Of a stretch of 64,000 nt of DNA, positions 23,442 to 33,895 are shown piece after piece (positions within the stretch are counted from its first letter, which is position 1; the number at the start of each line of letters is the position of its first letter). Source of the DNA: CAYOWQ01 sp964407695 (lineage in GTDB: Bacteria; Planctomycetota; Phycisphaerae; Phycisphaerales; SM1A02); assembly GCA_964407695.1 (NCBI GenBank), contig CAYOWQ010000001.1, positions 1 through 64,000 of the forward strand, written 5' to 3'. Under the pieces are notes generated by a model that saw only the letters and a program-made list of their open reading frames with translations, had not been told where the DNA came from and searched no databases. A program made the translations under genes and the position numbers.

Positions 23442-23621
23442 GTCGCCTCCAATGGATTCTTCGGACGTTCACGTGGTAGTCTTTCACATTCCAGCCCAAA
23501 ATGGGGCCGTGAACCGTACAAATACAGAATATACTTGCTCAATTTCCTCTTGGAAAAGGAAATGCCGCTGACGCGGCTTGTGGGTACCATCCCGGCTCAT
23601 TAGAGGAAACAGGCCGGAACC
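23442..23621 (+). promoter_or_regulatory. aspS upstream region with AT-rich promoter-like patch and small hairpins
   Basis: This gap holds the most AT-rich stretch nearby, with TATACT at 23530-23535 as a possible -10 box but no clear -35 box. Two short inverted repeats follow: TTCC/GGAA around 23547-23562, and GCCGC-TGAC-GCGGC at about 23564-23577. They could structure the aspS leader. I see no T-box specifier arm or antiterminator sequence, so a T-box is not supported. Confidence 0.3.
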
Positions 23622-25415
23622 ATGCTGATTCGAACCCATTCCTGTGGCGAACTTCGCCCATCTCATGCCGGACAAGCCGTCACCCTTTGCGGATGGGTCA
23701 ATACCTACCGCGACCAGGGAAAGGGCCTGGTCTTCTTCGACCTTCGCGACCGAGAAGGGCTGACTCAGGTGGTCTTCGACCTTGAGGATGTGCCCGCGGA
23801 TGTCGTGGCCGCCGCCCGGTCGCTTCGCCGCGAGGATGTGGTGGGGGTGCGGGGCAAGTTGAGGATGCGCGCCGGCGACGCCAATCCCAAACTGGCCACC
23901 GGCGAGGTTGAACTGCTGGCCACGGAGATCGAGGTCTTCAATAAGACCGAGCCGCCACCGATTCTGCCGGATGAATACGAGGCTGAGAAAATCGCCGAGG
24001 AAACGCGACTCAAGCATCGATACATCGACTTGCGCCGGCCGCGAATGCAGCACATTTTGAAGACCCGCAGCCGCGTGGCCAAGTTCGCCCGCGACTATTT
24101 TGTGGGAAACGGGTTTCTGGAGATTGAGACACCGCTCCTCATCAAGACGACACCGGAAGGAGCGCGCGACTTCATCGTGCCGAGCCGCCTGTACCCCGGG
24201 AAGTGGTATGCCCTGCCGCAGAGTCCGCAGCTGTTCAAGCAGATCCTGATGGTGGCGGGATGCGATCGCTACATCCAGATCTGCAAGTGCATGCGCGACG
24301 AGGATCCGCGGGCCGACCGCCAGGCGGAGTTCACGCAGATCGACCTCGAAATGTCGTTTGTCGATCGCGAGCAGGTCCTGAACATGATGGAGGGTTTCGC
24401 CCGCGGCCTGTGGAAGGAGATGTTCGGCCATGAAACCGGCGCCTTCCCGCGAATGACCTATCACGAGGCGATGGAGCGCTACGGAATCGACCGGCCCGAT
24501 ACGCGATTCGGCCTGGAGATCACCGACGTTTCCGACATCGCCCGCACGATGGATTTCGGCGTCTTTCAGCAGGCGCTGGCGAAGAAAAACGGCGTGGTCA
24601 AGGCGATTCGCGTGCCCGGCGGGGCGGAATTGCTGACCCGAAAGATGACCGACGGGTATTCGGAGTGGGTCAAGACGTTCCGTGCCGGCGGCGTACCAGT
24701 GGTGAAACTCACGGCCAACGGCTTCGAGACCGGCATCGCCAAGTTTGTCACTGGCGCCGCAGCCGACGCTCTCAAGCAGAAACTCGGGCTGGCGGTGGGT
24801 GATGCCGTACTCTTCGCCGCCGACAGCTATTCCATCGCGACCAAGGTGATGGGCGAGCTGCGGCTGCGACTGGGGAAGGACCTCAAGCTGATTCCGGAAG
24901 GGAAGTGGAACTTCCTTTGGGTGATTGACTTTCCGATGTTTGAATACGACGAGGAGAAGTCGCGCTGGGTGGCTTTGCACCATCCGTTCACTTCGCCCAA
25001 TCCCGACCAGTTCGGCATTCTTGAAACTGACCCCGGCGCGTGCGTGTCGGCCGGCTATGACATGGTGCTGAATGGGTCGGAAATCGGCGGCGGGTCGATC
25101 CGTATCCACAACATGGATGTGCAGCGGCGGGTTTTCAACCTGATCGGGTTGACCGACGAAGAGGCCCGGATGAAGTTCGGGTTCCTTTTGAACGCGCTTC
25201 GGTTTGGCGCCCCGCCCCACGGCGGCATCGCCTTCGGCCTCGACCGGCTGGTGATGCACATTGTGGGCAGCGACAATATCCGTGATGTCATCGCCTTCCC
25301 GAAGACGCAGAACGGTGCCGACCTGATGATCGACGCGCCCGGTCCGGCCGACTTGGAGCAGTTGGAAGAGCTTCACGTGCGGAATGTGGAGCCTGAGGAA
25401 AGTGTGAAGATGTAG
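23622..25415 (+). CDS. aspS: Aspartyl-tRNA synthetase
   Basis: 597 residues, the bacterial class II AspRS length including the GAD insertion. The N-terminal OB-fold anticodon-binding domain ('VTLCGWVNTYRD', 'DLRDREGLTQVVFD') precedes catalytic motif 1 ('RHRYIDLRRPRMQ' region), motif 2 ('MRDEDPRADRQAEFTQIDLE') and motif 3 ('GIAFGLDRLVMHI'). It charges tRNA-Asp and, if non-discriminating, tRNA-Asn as well. The residue after 'YRD' that helps separate the two classes (Leu or His in well-studied enzymes) is Gln here, so specificity cannot be read directly. gatB nearby makes the non-discriminating option attractive. Confidence 0.97.
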   Translation: MLIRTHSCGELRPSHAGQAVTLCGWVNTYRDQGKGLVFFDLRDREGLTQVVFDLEDVPADVVAAARSLRREDVVGVRGKLRMRAGDANPKLATGEVELLATEIEVFNKTEPPPILPDEYEAEKIAEETRLKHRYIDLRRPRMQHILKTRSRVAKFARDYFVGNGFLEIETPLLIKTTPEGARDFIVPSRLYPGKWYALPQSPQLFKQILMVAGCDRYIQICKCMRDEDPRADRQAEFTQIDLEMSFVDREQVLNMMEGFARGLWKEMFGHETGAFPRMTYHEAMERYGIDRPDTRFGLEITDVSDIARTMDFGVFQQALAKKNGVVKAIRVPGGAELLTRKMTDGYSEWVKTFRAGGVPVVKLTANGFETGIAKFVTGAAADALKQKLGLAVGDAVLFAADSYSIATKVMGELRLRLGKDLKLIPEGKWNFLWVIDFPMFEYDEEKSRWVALHHPFTSPNPDQFGILETDPGACVSAGYDMVLNGSEIGGGSIRIHNMDVQRRVFNLIGLTDEEARMKFGFLLNALRFGAPPHGGIAFGLDRLVMHIVGSDNIRDVIAFPKTQNGADLMIDAPGPADLEQLEELHVRNVEPEESVKM

Positions 25416-25461
25416 TCCGGATCGACCCGGACCCGGAAAAACGGTGTATCCTCACGAATCG

Positions 25462-26286
25462 ATGCCCGCCACGACGACCAACGCCCCGATGCAGGCCGAT
25501 CGAAGCCTCAAGGAACGATACGAGGAAGTCAAGCAGCGCATGGCCAGCGCCGCAGCGCGATCGGGTCGCCGCGCGAGCGATGTGCTTCTGGTGGCGGTGA
25601 CCAAGAACGCATCGATTGATCAGGTTCGCGAGATTGTGTCATTGGGTCAGATCGACCTTGGGGAGAACCGGGTGCAGAACCTGCAGCAGCGGGTGGCCCA
25701 GATCGACGAATTCCTTCAGCGGCGACGTTCGCTCGGCGGCATGGGCTCGAAATCGGCGGGCACGACGCCGCGCATGCCCGAGGCTGTGCGCTGGCACATG
25801 ATCGGCCACCTGCAGCGAAACAAAGTGAAGAAGGCGCTCGGCGTCGTGCGCCTGATCCACTCGGTCGACACGCTCCGGCTGGCCGAGGAGATTCAACTGG
25901 CGTCGACCAAGCTCGATGAACCGGTCGAAGTGCTTATCGAGGTCAATGTCTCGGGCGAACACCAGAAATACGGCCTGCCGTCTCCTGCGGTGCCTCACTT
26001 TGTCGAGCAGCTGGACACGATGCTCTCCATCCGGCCCCGCGGGCTGATGTGCATGGCGCCGCTGTCAGACAACCCCGAAGACTCGCGGCCGACCTTTGAT
26101 CGCTGCCGCGAGCTCTATGACGACCTCAAGCGTGAGGGGCTCGGCGGGCTTCGTTTTGACATTCTCTCCATGGGGATGAGCAACGACTACGAAGTGGCGA
26201 TCGAGTGCGGGGCGAACATTGTTCGCGTCGGCACGGCGATTTTCGGACCTGCCCAGATTACCGACGAGCCCGAGGAAGAGGATTGA
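25462..26286 (+). CDS. YggS/PLPBP-family pyridoxal-phosphate-binding protein
   Basis: About 274 residues. The PLP lysine is in 'LLVAVTKNAS', and the family blocks 'LGENRVQNLQQ', 'WHMIGHLQRNKVKK', 'IHSVDTLRLAEEI', 'LSMGMSNDYEVAIECGANIV' and 'RVGTAIFG' are all present. These proteins keep vitamin B6 and amino-acid pools balanced rather than catalysing a known reaction. An insertion of roughly 20 residues ('RRRSLGGMGSKSAGTTPRMP') separates two of the blocks. I prefer the ATG at 25462; GTG at 25444 is in frame. It follows aspS by about 45 bases and may be co-transcribed. Confidence 0.92.
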   Translation: MPATTTNAPMQADRSLKERYEEVKQRMASAAARSGRRASDVLLVAVTKNASIDQVREIVSLGQIDLGENRVQNLQQRVAQIDEFLQRRRSLGGMGSKSAGTTPRMPEAVRWHMIGHLQRNKVKKALGVVRLIHSVDTLRLAEEIQLASTKLDEPVEVLIEVNVSGEHQKYGLPSPAVPHFVEQLDTMLSIRPRGLMCMAPLSDNPEDSRPTFDRCRELYDDLKREGLGGLRFDILSMGMSNDYEVAIECGANIVRVGTAIFGPAQITDEPEEED

Positions 26287-26976
26287 TCACCCGGTGATGT
26301 TGTGAGGCGAATCCAACTCGAGAAATCGTGCTATTCGCGCTCGCAGGTACATCGGTTCTGTTCGCGTTGCATAGCTTCGCCCGATTCGAATGGTCTCGCC
26401 CGTGAGCGTCACGAGGAGTAGTTCAAATCGAGTCATTTTCTCGGGTTTCTCAGAAATCTGCTTGACCATCACGGATGCAATTTCGCGGGTTGGAATTGAC
26501 ACGCCTCGCGGGAATGGAAGGGGCTCGTGTCTTATCTCGAGTGAATCCATTCCAACAATGATGGTCGTCCGATTGACGAGGGCCAGCGCCAGCTTGGCTG
26601 CGCAAACAACGCTGATGATCGTACACGTACCCACCATCGACACCATGGCCTGCTTGTTCGCCCAGGCGCTCGAGTTCATCAACATGGTTGTGCTGAAGTA
26701 TCCGAAAAAAATGACCACGAGAATCAGACTCACGAGGTACCGCGCTCCCTCGCGCCGATAGATGGTCAGGCGGTCGACTGACTCGTCGACCCGAATATTC
26801 CAGGGTGCGTCCTCGTTGGCCGAATCAGTCAAAGGTGCGGCCAATCCCATGTCTTTGAGGTCCAGAATGCCATGGCAGGCGGAGCATGACACCCATTTCC
26901 GATCAGCTTCAATCTCCTCGTGCGCAATAACTTCGCCGCATGTTGGGCAACGCAACTCGTCGGCGCCGATCTCCAC
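26287..26976 (-). CDS. Membrane protein with N-terminal zinc-binding cysteines
   Basis: 229 residues from a GTG. The N-terminus has two Cys pairs ('CPTCGEVI', 'VSCSACHG'), a rubredoxin-like or zinc-ribbon knuckle. Two helices follow ('YLVSLILVVIFFGYFSTTM' and 'TCTIISVVCAAKLALALV'), then a C-terminal soluble domain that may be PH-like ('GMDSLEIRHEPLPFPRG', 'ARIARFLELD'). I do not recognise a specific family. Its stop abuts the convergent yggS stop with no gap. Its ribbon differs from the CGYDLRG type seen elsewhere in the window. Confidence 0.6.
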   Translation of the reverse strand: MEIGADELRCPTCGEVIAHEEIEADRKWVSCSACHGILDLKDMGLAAPLTDSANEDAPWNIRVDESVDRLTIYRREGARYLVSLILVVIFFGYFSTTMLMNSSAWANKQAMVSMVGTCTIISVVCAAKLALALVNRTTIIVGMDSLEIRHEPLPFPRGVSIPTREIASVMVKQISEKPEKMTRFELLLVTLTGETIRIGRSYATRTEPMYLRARIARFLELDSPHNITG

Positions 26977-27234
26977 ATCGGAATGCTAGCAAGAGCCGTC
27001 CGGTCTCTGCACGCTTCGGACTCGTCGGGGCGGTGGGCCTGCAAACCAAGCGACTTCAAGCCGCGCCGCTGCGGGCCGAAAGGAATCCGTCCCCATTGAT
27101 TGTAAGAACTGGCCGATGGCCTCAATTCTCGGACCTCCCCAGATTGCCGGCGAGCCCGCCGAAGTGGAATGAGCCCCCAATAGGGGCCAGCGTTAACCTG
27201 AAATTGACGGGGCGTTGACGGGGGATTCACTCGA

Positions 27235-27354
27235 AGAGGGAATTATCTCCCATTCCCGGCGCGATGACGTCGGTTTTCGCGTCCTGATTAGAGCATCACG
27301 CTCCTTCACTTCAACGGGCGCTCCGCAACGTGCGGAGGCCCGTTCTTCTTTTTT
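27235..27354 (+). ncRNA. Candidate structured small RNA
   Basis: A strong intrinsic terminator ends here although no protein gene on this strand lies between it and yggS, almost 1 kb upstream across an antisense gene. The 80 bases before it contain further inverted repeats: GGGA/TCCC around 27238-27252 and GAGC-ATCAC-GCTC at 27291-27303. TTGACG at 27204-27209 and again at 27215-27220 could be -35 boxes, although no good -10 box is placed correctly. The 5' end is a guess. I could not match it to 6S, SRP, tmRNA or a known riboswitch. Confidence 0.35.
27315..27354 (+). terminator. Strong intrinsic terminator with U-rich tail
   Basis: CGGGCGCTCCGCA (27315-27327) pairs with TGCGGAGGCCCG (27331-27342), leaving one bulged G and an ACG loop. 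It is followed by TTCTTCTTTTTT. This is the clearest rho-independent terminator in the window and the only one with a long U-tract. Confidence 0.85.
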
Positions 27355-27413
27355 GCGGGGGTCGGCCCGGGCATTACTGTGGATCCTGAGCCGTTCTGTC
27401 GTCTCCGAGATCA

Positions 27414-27827
27414 ATGTCCAAACCAGGTGGAAAATCGGTTCGCTTCATCGGCTGGTCCCGCCGCACCGACTGGGTCTGCTTCTTTCTGCTTCAACCGCTC
27501 TGCTTCTGCCCCGGCCTTCACGATCTCGCCTTTGGGGCTTCCCTTCACCCAACGCCCGGCAAGCTCGCCATCGCCACCGCCGCCATTCTGCTCACGGCCC
27601 TCCTCCTCTTCGCCATCATTCGTCGCCTCTTCAAGGGGCTGAAGGGCTTCGGCCCGTGGCTCGCCTGGCTGGTCGGATTCACATTCTGGACTCTCAATGT
27701 CGGCCTGCTCCTCGGCATCATGCTGGTCAGCGCGGATCGTATGGTCCCTCAACAATCTCCCGCCTCGCCTCGGCTGCATTCGCCGCACTCTGGACCCGTC
27801 GACATCTCACGCCTCGAATCGCCGTAG
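27414..27827 (+). CDS. Small membrane protein upstream of gatB
   Basis: 137 residues with about three hydrophobic segments ('VCFFLLQPLCFCPGL', 'LAIATAAILLTALLLFAII', 'WLAWLVGFTFWTLNVGLLLG'), a basic N-terminus and a Ser/Pro-rich tail. I do not recognise it. It ends nine bases before the gatB ATG, so the two are probably co-transcribed. No good ribosome site precedes the ATG at 27414, so the start is uncertain. Confidence 0.5.
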   Translation: MSKPGGKSVRFIGWSRRTDWVCFFLLQPLCFCPGLHDLAFGASLHPTPGKLAIATAAILLTALLLFAIIRRLFKGLKGFGPWLAWLVGFTFWTLNVGLLLGIMLVSADRMVPQQSPASPRLHSPHSGPVDISRLESP

Positions 27828-27836
27828 GATGTGAGC

Positions 27837-29435
<1,599 letters not shown>

Positions 29436-29491
29436 CGACACGAGGCTTCTCGGGCACCCGTCGGTCATTCATTTGACTGTGACTTCTGGCT

Positions 29492-30481
29492 TTAGTTCGT
29501 CTTCGCGCTCAGCGCTGCCTCGAACTTCGCCTTGTCGCCGCTGGTCCAGGCCTTCACGAGCGACCCGTCCGACGGCTTCGGCGTCACCTGGCCCAGCAGC
29601 ACCTCAGCGCGCTGGACAACGTTGGTATAGACCGGCCGAAGCCCTGCTTCGGTGTGGCCCTTCTCCCACTGCTTCAGGCACACCTGCAACGCAGCCATCA
29701 GCATCTGTCGCATCGATTCGTTGACGGTCTGTTGCTCGGCTTTGGGGAGCTCGATGTATTGCGGAATCACTTCGCGAAGGAGGTTCGCGACGGCTCCAAG
29801 CAGCATCGCATCCTCCGCCCGACGGTCAACCCGGTCGATGACATCCTTCATCGCTCCAACCTGAATACCGAAGAGCGAACTGTCGGCCCGGGCAAGCTCG
29901 CGAAGCGCTTCCAATTCACGCTGAACAACAAGCCAGTATTTCTCCTGCCGAACCAGCGAGGCAATTTCGCGGGCCAACGAAGAACGCTTTGCCTCAGGCA
30001 GATTGACCTGGCGAATGGCTTCGGTCATGCGACCGGCCGCAGCCTGGCGGTGGGCCAGATCCGGTTGGTTGCGATCGTCCGTCTGCTGGAGGAGTGCATC
30101 GATGGCCGCGGGCGTTCGAATGGCTTCCAGCACCGCGTAGGCGGAAACCGCACTCTGAATATTCTCGCTTCGGATGACCGAGTACATCTGCTCGATCAGG
30201 ATGGCTCCGTACTCGTTGCGAAACACGGCGGTCACACCGGGCGATTGCAAAGGTTTCCGCAGGATGTCGCGGGCGGCTGAAATCTCCTCCGCGGTACCCT
30301 CGACCATTGGCTTTTTCCACGATTCGGCGAAGGTGCGCAGGGTGGATTTCTGCGATTCGGAGATGGTTCGCGAACCGATGATTTCAGCGGGAACAGTGGT
30401 CGGCGCAGCCTGGAGTGACCACGCAGGTCGGCTCATGAGCAGAAGACAGGCAACACAAGCGATCAGATAGCGTCGACTCAT
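29492..30481 (-). CDS. Secreted helical protein of unknown function
   Basis: 329 residues with a Sec signal peptide ('YLIACVACLLLMSRPAWS', cleavage near 'LQA'). The mature part is almost entirely helical, possibly a HEAT- or TPR-like solenoid, with many Ala/Leu/Glu/Arg stretches ('AVLEAIRTPAAIDALLQQTD', 'VNESMRQMLMAALQVCLKQW'). I see no catalytic motif. It is expected in the periplasm. It sits alone, with about 140 bases to the next gene on the same strand. Confidence 0.65.
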   Translation of the reverse strand: MSRRYLIACVACLLLMSRPAWSLQAAPTTVPAEIIGSRTISESQKSTLRTFAESWKKPMVEGTAEEISAARDILRKPLQSPGVTAVFRNEYGAILIEQMYSVIRSENIQSAVSAYAVLEAIRTPAAIDALLQQTDDRNQPDLAHRQAAAGRMTEAIRQVNLPEAKRSSLAREIASLVRQEKYWLVVQRELEALRELARADSSLFGIQVGAMKDVIDRVDRRAEDAMLLGAVANLLREVIPQYIELPKAEQQTVNESMRQMLMAALQVCLKQWEKGHTEAGLRPVYTNVVQRAEVLLGQVTPKPSDGSLVKAWTSGDKAKFEAALSAKTN

Positions 30482-30618
30482 ATGAATGGGAGGGTTCGAC
30501 CAGTTCGTGCCGCCGGTTCCGCCGCCGTGGGCGACTTGGCCGAGGAATCACCGCGCAGAACGGAAAACCTAACGAAGCACGCTCCGGGTGTCAACGACGC
30601 CAACGCCGCCGGCACTTG

Positions 30619-31401
30619 TCAGGGTTTGGGAAGGGTCGTGTGCCGCAGCGGCACCGGCCCGCCCCGCGCCCTTCGCAATCGGATATTCAGCAGCTCCACG
30701 AAGAGCGAGAAACCCATGGCGAAATAGATGTAACCCTTTTCAATGTGCTTGCCAAAGCCTTCAACGGTGAGCATCACGCCGATCAGCAGCAGGAACGAGA
30801 GCGCCAGCATCTTGATCGTCGGGTGCCGCTCGACAAAGTCGCTCACCGGCCGGGCGAAGATGAGCATCACTCCCACGGCAATCATGACCGCCAGCGCCAT
30901 GATCGTAAGCGGTTGCCACCAAGGAGCGTCTTCCTGCTTCACCATGCCGACGGCGGTGATCACCGAATCGAGCGAGAAGATGATGTCCATAAGCACGATC
31001 TGGATCAGGATGGAGCGCATGCCGGCGTGTTGCCGCGGTCGATCGGGATTGTGGCCATCCTCGCCCTCCAGCTTGTCATGAATCTCCCACGTCGCCTTTC
31101 CGATCAGGAAAATGCCTCCGGCGAGAAGGATCAGGTCCCGCCCGGTGACTTCGTGGCCGAAAAGCGGAAACAGAGGTCGGGTGAGCCCCATGATCCAGGA
31201 CAGGGAGAAAAGCAGCACAATCCGCATTAGCATCGCCAGCACCAGGCCGATCCGCCGGGCGGCGTCGCGTTTCTCGGGCGGCAATTTGGCCGCAAGGATC
31301 GCGATAAACACGATGTTGTCGATGCCCAGCACGATTTCGAGGGCACTGAGCGTGACCAGCGCGAGGGCATTCTCGAAGGTAAAGAGGTCAAGAATCACCA
31401 T
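30619..31401 (-). CDS. TerC-family integral membrane protein
   Basis: 260 residues with about seven membrane helices. The two acidic family motifs are present: 'LSALEIVLGIDNIVFI' near the N-terminus and 'MDIIFSLDSVITAVGMV' in the middle. TerC/Alx-like proteins have been linked to manganese export and metal loading of exported enzymes, so a metal-transport role is likely. A His/Asp-rich loop ('HDKLEGEDGHNPDRPRQHAG') separates the two halves. The ATG at 31401 places the first helix directly after the start; an upstream extension to 31467 would add a basic stretch without support. Confidence 0.9.
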   Translation of the reverse strand: MVILDLFTFENALALVTLSALEIVLGIDNIVFIAILAAKLPPEKRDAARRIGLVLAMLMRIVLLFSLSWIMGLTRPLFPLFGHEVTGRDLILLAGGIFLIGKATWEIHDKLEGEDGHNPDRPRQHAGMRSILIQIVLMDIIFSLDSVITAVGMVKQEDAPWWQPLTIMALAVMIAVGVMLIFARPVSDFVERHPTIKMLALSFLLLIGVMLTVEGFGKHIEKGYIYFAMGFSLFVELLNIRLRRARGGPVPLRHTTLPKP

Positions 31402-31513
31402 GGTTTTTCCACATGAATGGGATCGGAGGCGCTGAAGACTGGGGCGAAGCGTACTTCGCCCCGGCAAGGTCTGCTTGTCCCAGTTTCCATCTCGGGCGAC
31501 CTATCCTTTGGCA

Positions 31514-32407
31514 ATGTCTTCAGCGCATGACGCCTGGCGAGATCCGTCGGTGGCCTGCTCTCTCCTCCGAGACGCGGCCAACGCCCTTCTTGGCCACCCC
31601 GGTCGTAGGGGCTCGTGCGTCGATATTCCCGCCCGGGGCCGGCTGCTGGCCAGTGGCGACCTTCACGACAACCCGGTTCATTTTGAGGCCGTGCAGCGGA
31701 TGGCGGGGCTGGCTCAATCGCCTGACCGCCATGCCACGGTCCATGAGTTGATTCACGGGGAGCGGCTGATCAATGGCGCGGATCTCAGCCATCGAATGGT
31801 CCTTCGGGTGGCGGAGTGGGTGTTGCAGTATCCGCTTCAGGTTCATCCACTCCTGGCGAACCATGAGCTGAGCCAGTTGACCGGTCGCGGGGTCAGCAAG
31901 GGGGCGGGAGATTCGGTCAAGCTTTTCAACGCCGGGCTCGACTTCGTGTATGCCGATGCCGCCGACGAGGTTCATGAGGCGGTGAACGAGTTCTTCCGCG
32001 CAATGCCCCTGGCGCTTCGTGTTGAAGGAAGGCTGCTCTGCGCCCATGCGCTTCCATCACCGGCGACGATGCGATTGTTTGAGCCGGGGGTGTTGCTCCG
32101 TTCACTCACGCCGGATGACCTTGTTCCACCCCGCGGTGCCGCCTACCTCATGACGTGGGGAAGGGAATGGAGCCCGGAGATCGCGGAAACACTCGCCGCG
32201 GCCTGGGGCGTCGAGTACTTCGTGCTCGGCCATCAGTTTGTGGAAAATGGCATCGAGCGGGTGGGTCAACGGATCATCGTGTTGAATACCGACCACCAGC
32301 ACGGCATGGTGCTTCCCGTCGACCTCGAGCATCCGACGTCGCTGCAGCGACTGTTCGAGCATGCCGTCCCGATCCGAAGCGGTTTTCGAGCGGAGCTGGC
32401 CAGTTGA
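31514..32407 (+). CDS. Calcineurin-like metallophosphatase
   Basis: 297 residues. The metal-binding blocks of the family appear in order: 'LASGDLHDNPVHF' (GDxHxN), 'LLANHELSQL' (variant of GNHE), 'LCAHALPSP' and 'FVLGHQFVENG' (GHxx). The phosphodiester or phosphoprotein substrate is unknown. I chose the ATG at 31514 over an in-frame TTG at 31475. The stop overlaps the TTG start of tsaB (TTGA), so the two are translationally coupled, although a functional link is not known. Confidence 0.8.
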   Translation: MSSAHDAWRDPSVACSLLRDAANALLGHPGRRGSCVDIPARGRLLASGDLHDNPVHFEAVQRMAGLAQSPDRHATVHELIHGERLINGADLSHRMVLRVAEWVLQYPLQVHPLLANHELSQLTGRGVSKGAGDSVKLFNAGLDFVYADAADEVHEAVNEFFRAMPLALRVEGRLLCAHALPSPATMRLFEPGVLLRSLTPDDLVPPRGAAYLMTWGREWSPEIAETLAAAWGVEYFVLGHQFVENGIERVGQRIIVLNTDHQHGMVLPVDLEHPTSLQRLFEHAVPIRSGFRAELAS

Positions 32408-33084
32408 TTGAACCCGCCCTTGCGATCGAATCTTCGCAACGAGGCGGCGGTGTAGCGCTTCGGGATGAATCGGGGACCGTCCATGAGGAGCGTTTCAACT
32501 CCACCGACCGCCACGATGATGACCTCATGCCGTCGATCGACCGGCTGATGCACCGGGTCAGGATGCGGCCGCGCGATCTTCGGATCATCGGCGTATCGAT
32601 GGGGCCTGGCGGTTTCACAGGCCTTCGGATCGGGCTTTCAACCGCCGCGGTCATGGCCGACACGCTGGGGTTGCGACTGTTGGGGGTCCCATCGGCGCTC
32701 GTGGCGGCTGCGTCGACAGATGCTCCACCCGGCGAAGCGCTGGTCGCGTTGGCCTCGAAGGGCGAGACAACATGGCTCACCGTGGTTGAGCGGAGTGGTC
32801 TGGGATGGGGAGTTCGTGCAACACCTGGCCTTGTTGATGAATCGTGGGCCGGGTGGGGTCGTTATCAGACGCTGGTTGCCGATGAGTACCTGCCCAAGAC
32901 GTTGGCGGAGCGATGTCGACACGATGGAGTGACCATTCTGAGGCCGACCTTCGACGCCAAGGCATGCCTGGAAGTCGCGGTGGAAATGGATCGGCGGGGT
33001 GAACACACCAAACCGATCCAGCTTCGTCCGCTGTATCCGCGGCAACCGGAAGCGGTCTCGCTCTGGGAGCGTCGAAACCCATAA
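32404..33084 (+). CDS. tsaB: tRNA threonylcarbamoyladenosine biosynthesis protein TsaB
   Basis: 226 residues. The actin-like ASKHA fold of TsaB is shown by the N-terminal 'ALAIESSQRGGGVAL' and by 'GVSMGPGGFTGLRIGLSTA', the family signature. TsaB is a non-catalytic partner of TsaD in forming t6A37 on ANN-decoding tRNAs. The start is a TTG overlapping the previous stop by four bases. The N-terminal 'LIEPALAIES' aligns with the usual 'ILAIDTS' start, so no residues seem missing. tsaD and tsaE are not nearby. Confidence 0.88.
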   Translation: MIEPALAIESSQRGGGVALRDESGTVHEERFNSTDRHDDDLMPSIDRLMHRVRMRPRDLRIIGVSMGPGGFTGLRIGLSTAAVMADTLGLRLLGVPSALVAAASTDAPPGEALVALASKGETTWLTVVERSGLGWGVRATPGLVDESWAGWGRYQTLVADEYLPKTLAERCRHDGVTILRPTFDAKACLEVAVEMDRRGEHTKPIQLRPLYPRQPEAVSLWERRNP

Positions 33085-33274
33085 CCCCGAGAACTTGACG
33101 GGTTGTTCCGTTTGGCTCGACCGGGAAGGCCAGTGGGCTTGCCCATGGCCCCGAGAGTCACACAAGTCTGATGATTCTGTCCGTCCGTGCCGATTGCAAC
33201 ATGCTGGAATTTCGTAAGTTACATGCAGCGCTCGGGCACGGGCCTGCGAACTCCCATAAGGGCAGGAGGCATTC

Positions 33275-33877
33275 ATGGCCACCCGCAATGGCACGCATAC
33301 GGATTGGTCCGCCAAGCAGGTCTTTACCACTGGAGAGGCTGCGGAAATCTGCAAGGTCTCGCAGCAGACGATCATCCGCTGCTTCGACAGTGGGAGGCTG
33401 CAGGGCTTTCGCGTTCCCGGATCGAAATTCCGCCGGATCCCGAGAGCCGAGTTGATCCGGTTCATGCGGACCAACGACATTCCGGTCGAGATCCTCGAGG
33501 GCGCTGGTCGGCGGCGGATTCTGGTTGTCGACGATGACGAGAAGATTCTCGAGTTCTTCGAGGAGCTGTTTCGCAACGACGGCCGGTTCGAAGTGCGCCT
33601 GGTCAGCAATGGCTACGACGCGGGGCTGATGACCGAGCAGTTCCGGCCCGAGGTGATTCTGCTCGACTACATGCTCCCGGATATCAACGGCAGCATGGTG
33701 ATCGATCGGATCCGGAATACTCCGCACCTCTCGGGCACCAAGATCATTGTCGTCTCAGGCGTCATCAACCAGAATGAAGTCAATGACCTACTCAGGCGAG
33801 GAGCCGACGACTTCATGAAGAAGCCGTTCGCCATCGATGACCTCATGTCGCGCATTCAGCGCGCGGTCGAGTCGTAA
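33275..33877 (+). CDS. Response regulator with N-terminal excisionase-type HTH
   Basis: 200 residues. AGGAGG at 33264-33269 five bases before the ATG decides the start. Residues about 16-65 form a winged helix-turn-helix of the excisionase/MerR type ('FTTGEAAEICKVSQQTI', 'RVPGSKFRRIPRAELIRFM'). Residues about 80-200 are a complete receiver: 'LVVDDDEK' (acidic pocket), phospho-Asp in 'ILLDYMLPDI', Ser in 'VVSG', Lys in 'MKKPFA'. The DNA-binding domain before the receiver reverses the common order. The next gene, a histidine kinase, starts 18 bases on and is its likely partner. Target promoters are unknown. Confidence 0.88.
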   Translation: MATRNGTHTDWSAKQVFTTGEAAEICKVSQQTIIRCFDSGRLQGFRVPGSKFRRIPRAELIRFMRTNDIPVEILEGAGRRRILVVDDDEKILEFFEELFRNDGRFEVRLVSNGYDAGLMTEQFRPEVILLDYMLPDINGSMVIDRIRNTPHLSGTKIIVVSGVINQNEVNDLLRRGADDFMKKPFAIDDLMSRIQRAVES

Positions 33878-33895
33878 TTCCGGACGGACTCGCCG

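Larger units (their letters stand above)
26977..27413. other. Intergenic region without a protein gene
   Basis: About 440 bases without a convincing reading frame; the possible frames are short and have poor composition. Its left part must hold the promoter for the minus-strand membrane-protein gene. The right part holds the candidate RNA and terminator described separately. I see no repeats or tRNA here. Confidence 0.5.

Noticed and set aside
23442..23621. T-box leader upstream of aspS
   Set aside because: No specifier arm or conserved antiterminator sequence was found. The GGTACC-containing stretch at about 23583 does not fit the T-box core.
23484..25376. Long open frame of 630 codons on the minus strand opposite aspS
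   Set aside because: It is the antisense shadow of a clearly real aspS. Its translation is rich in His, Gln and Arg with no domain, as expected in GC-rich DNA.
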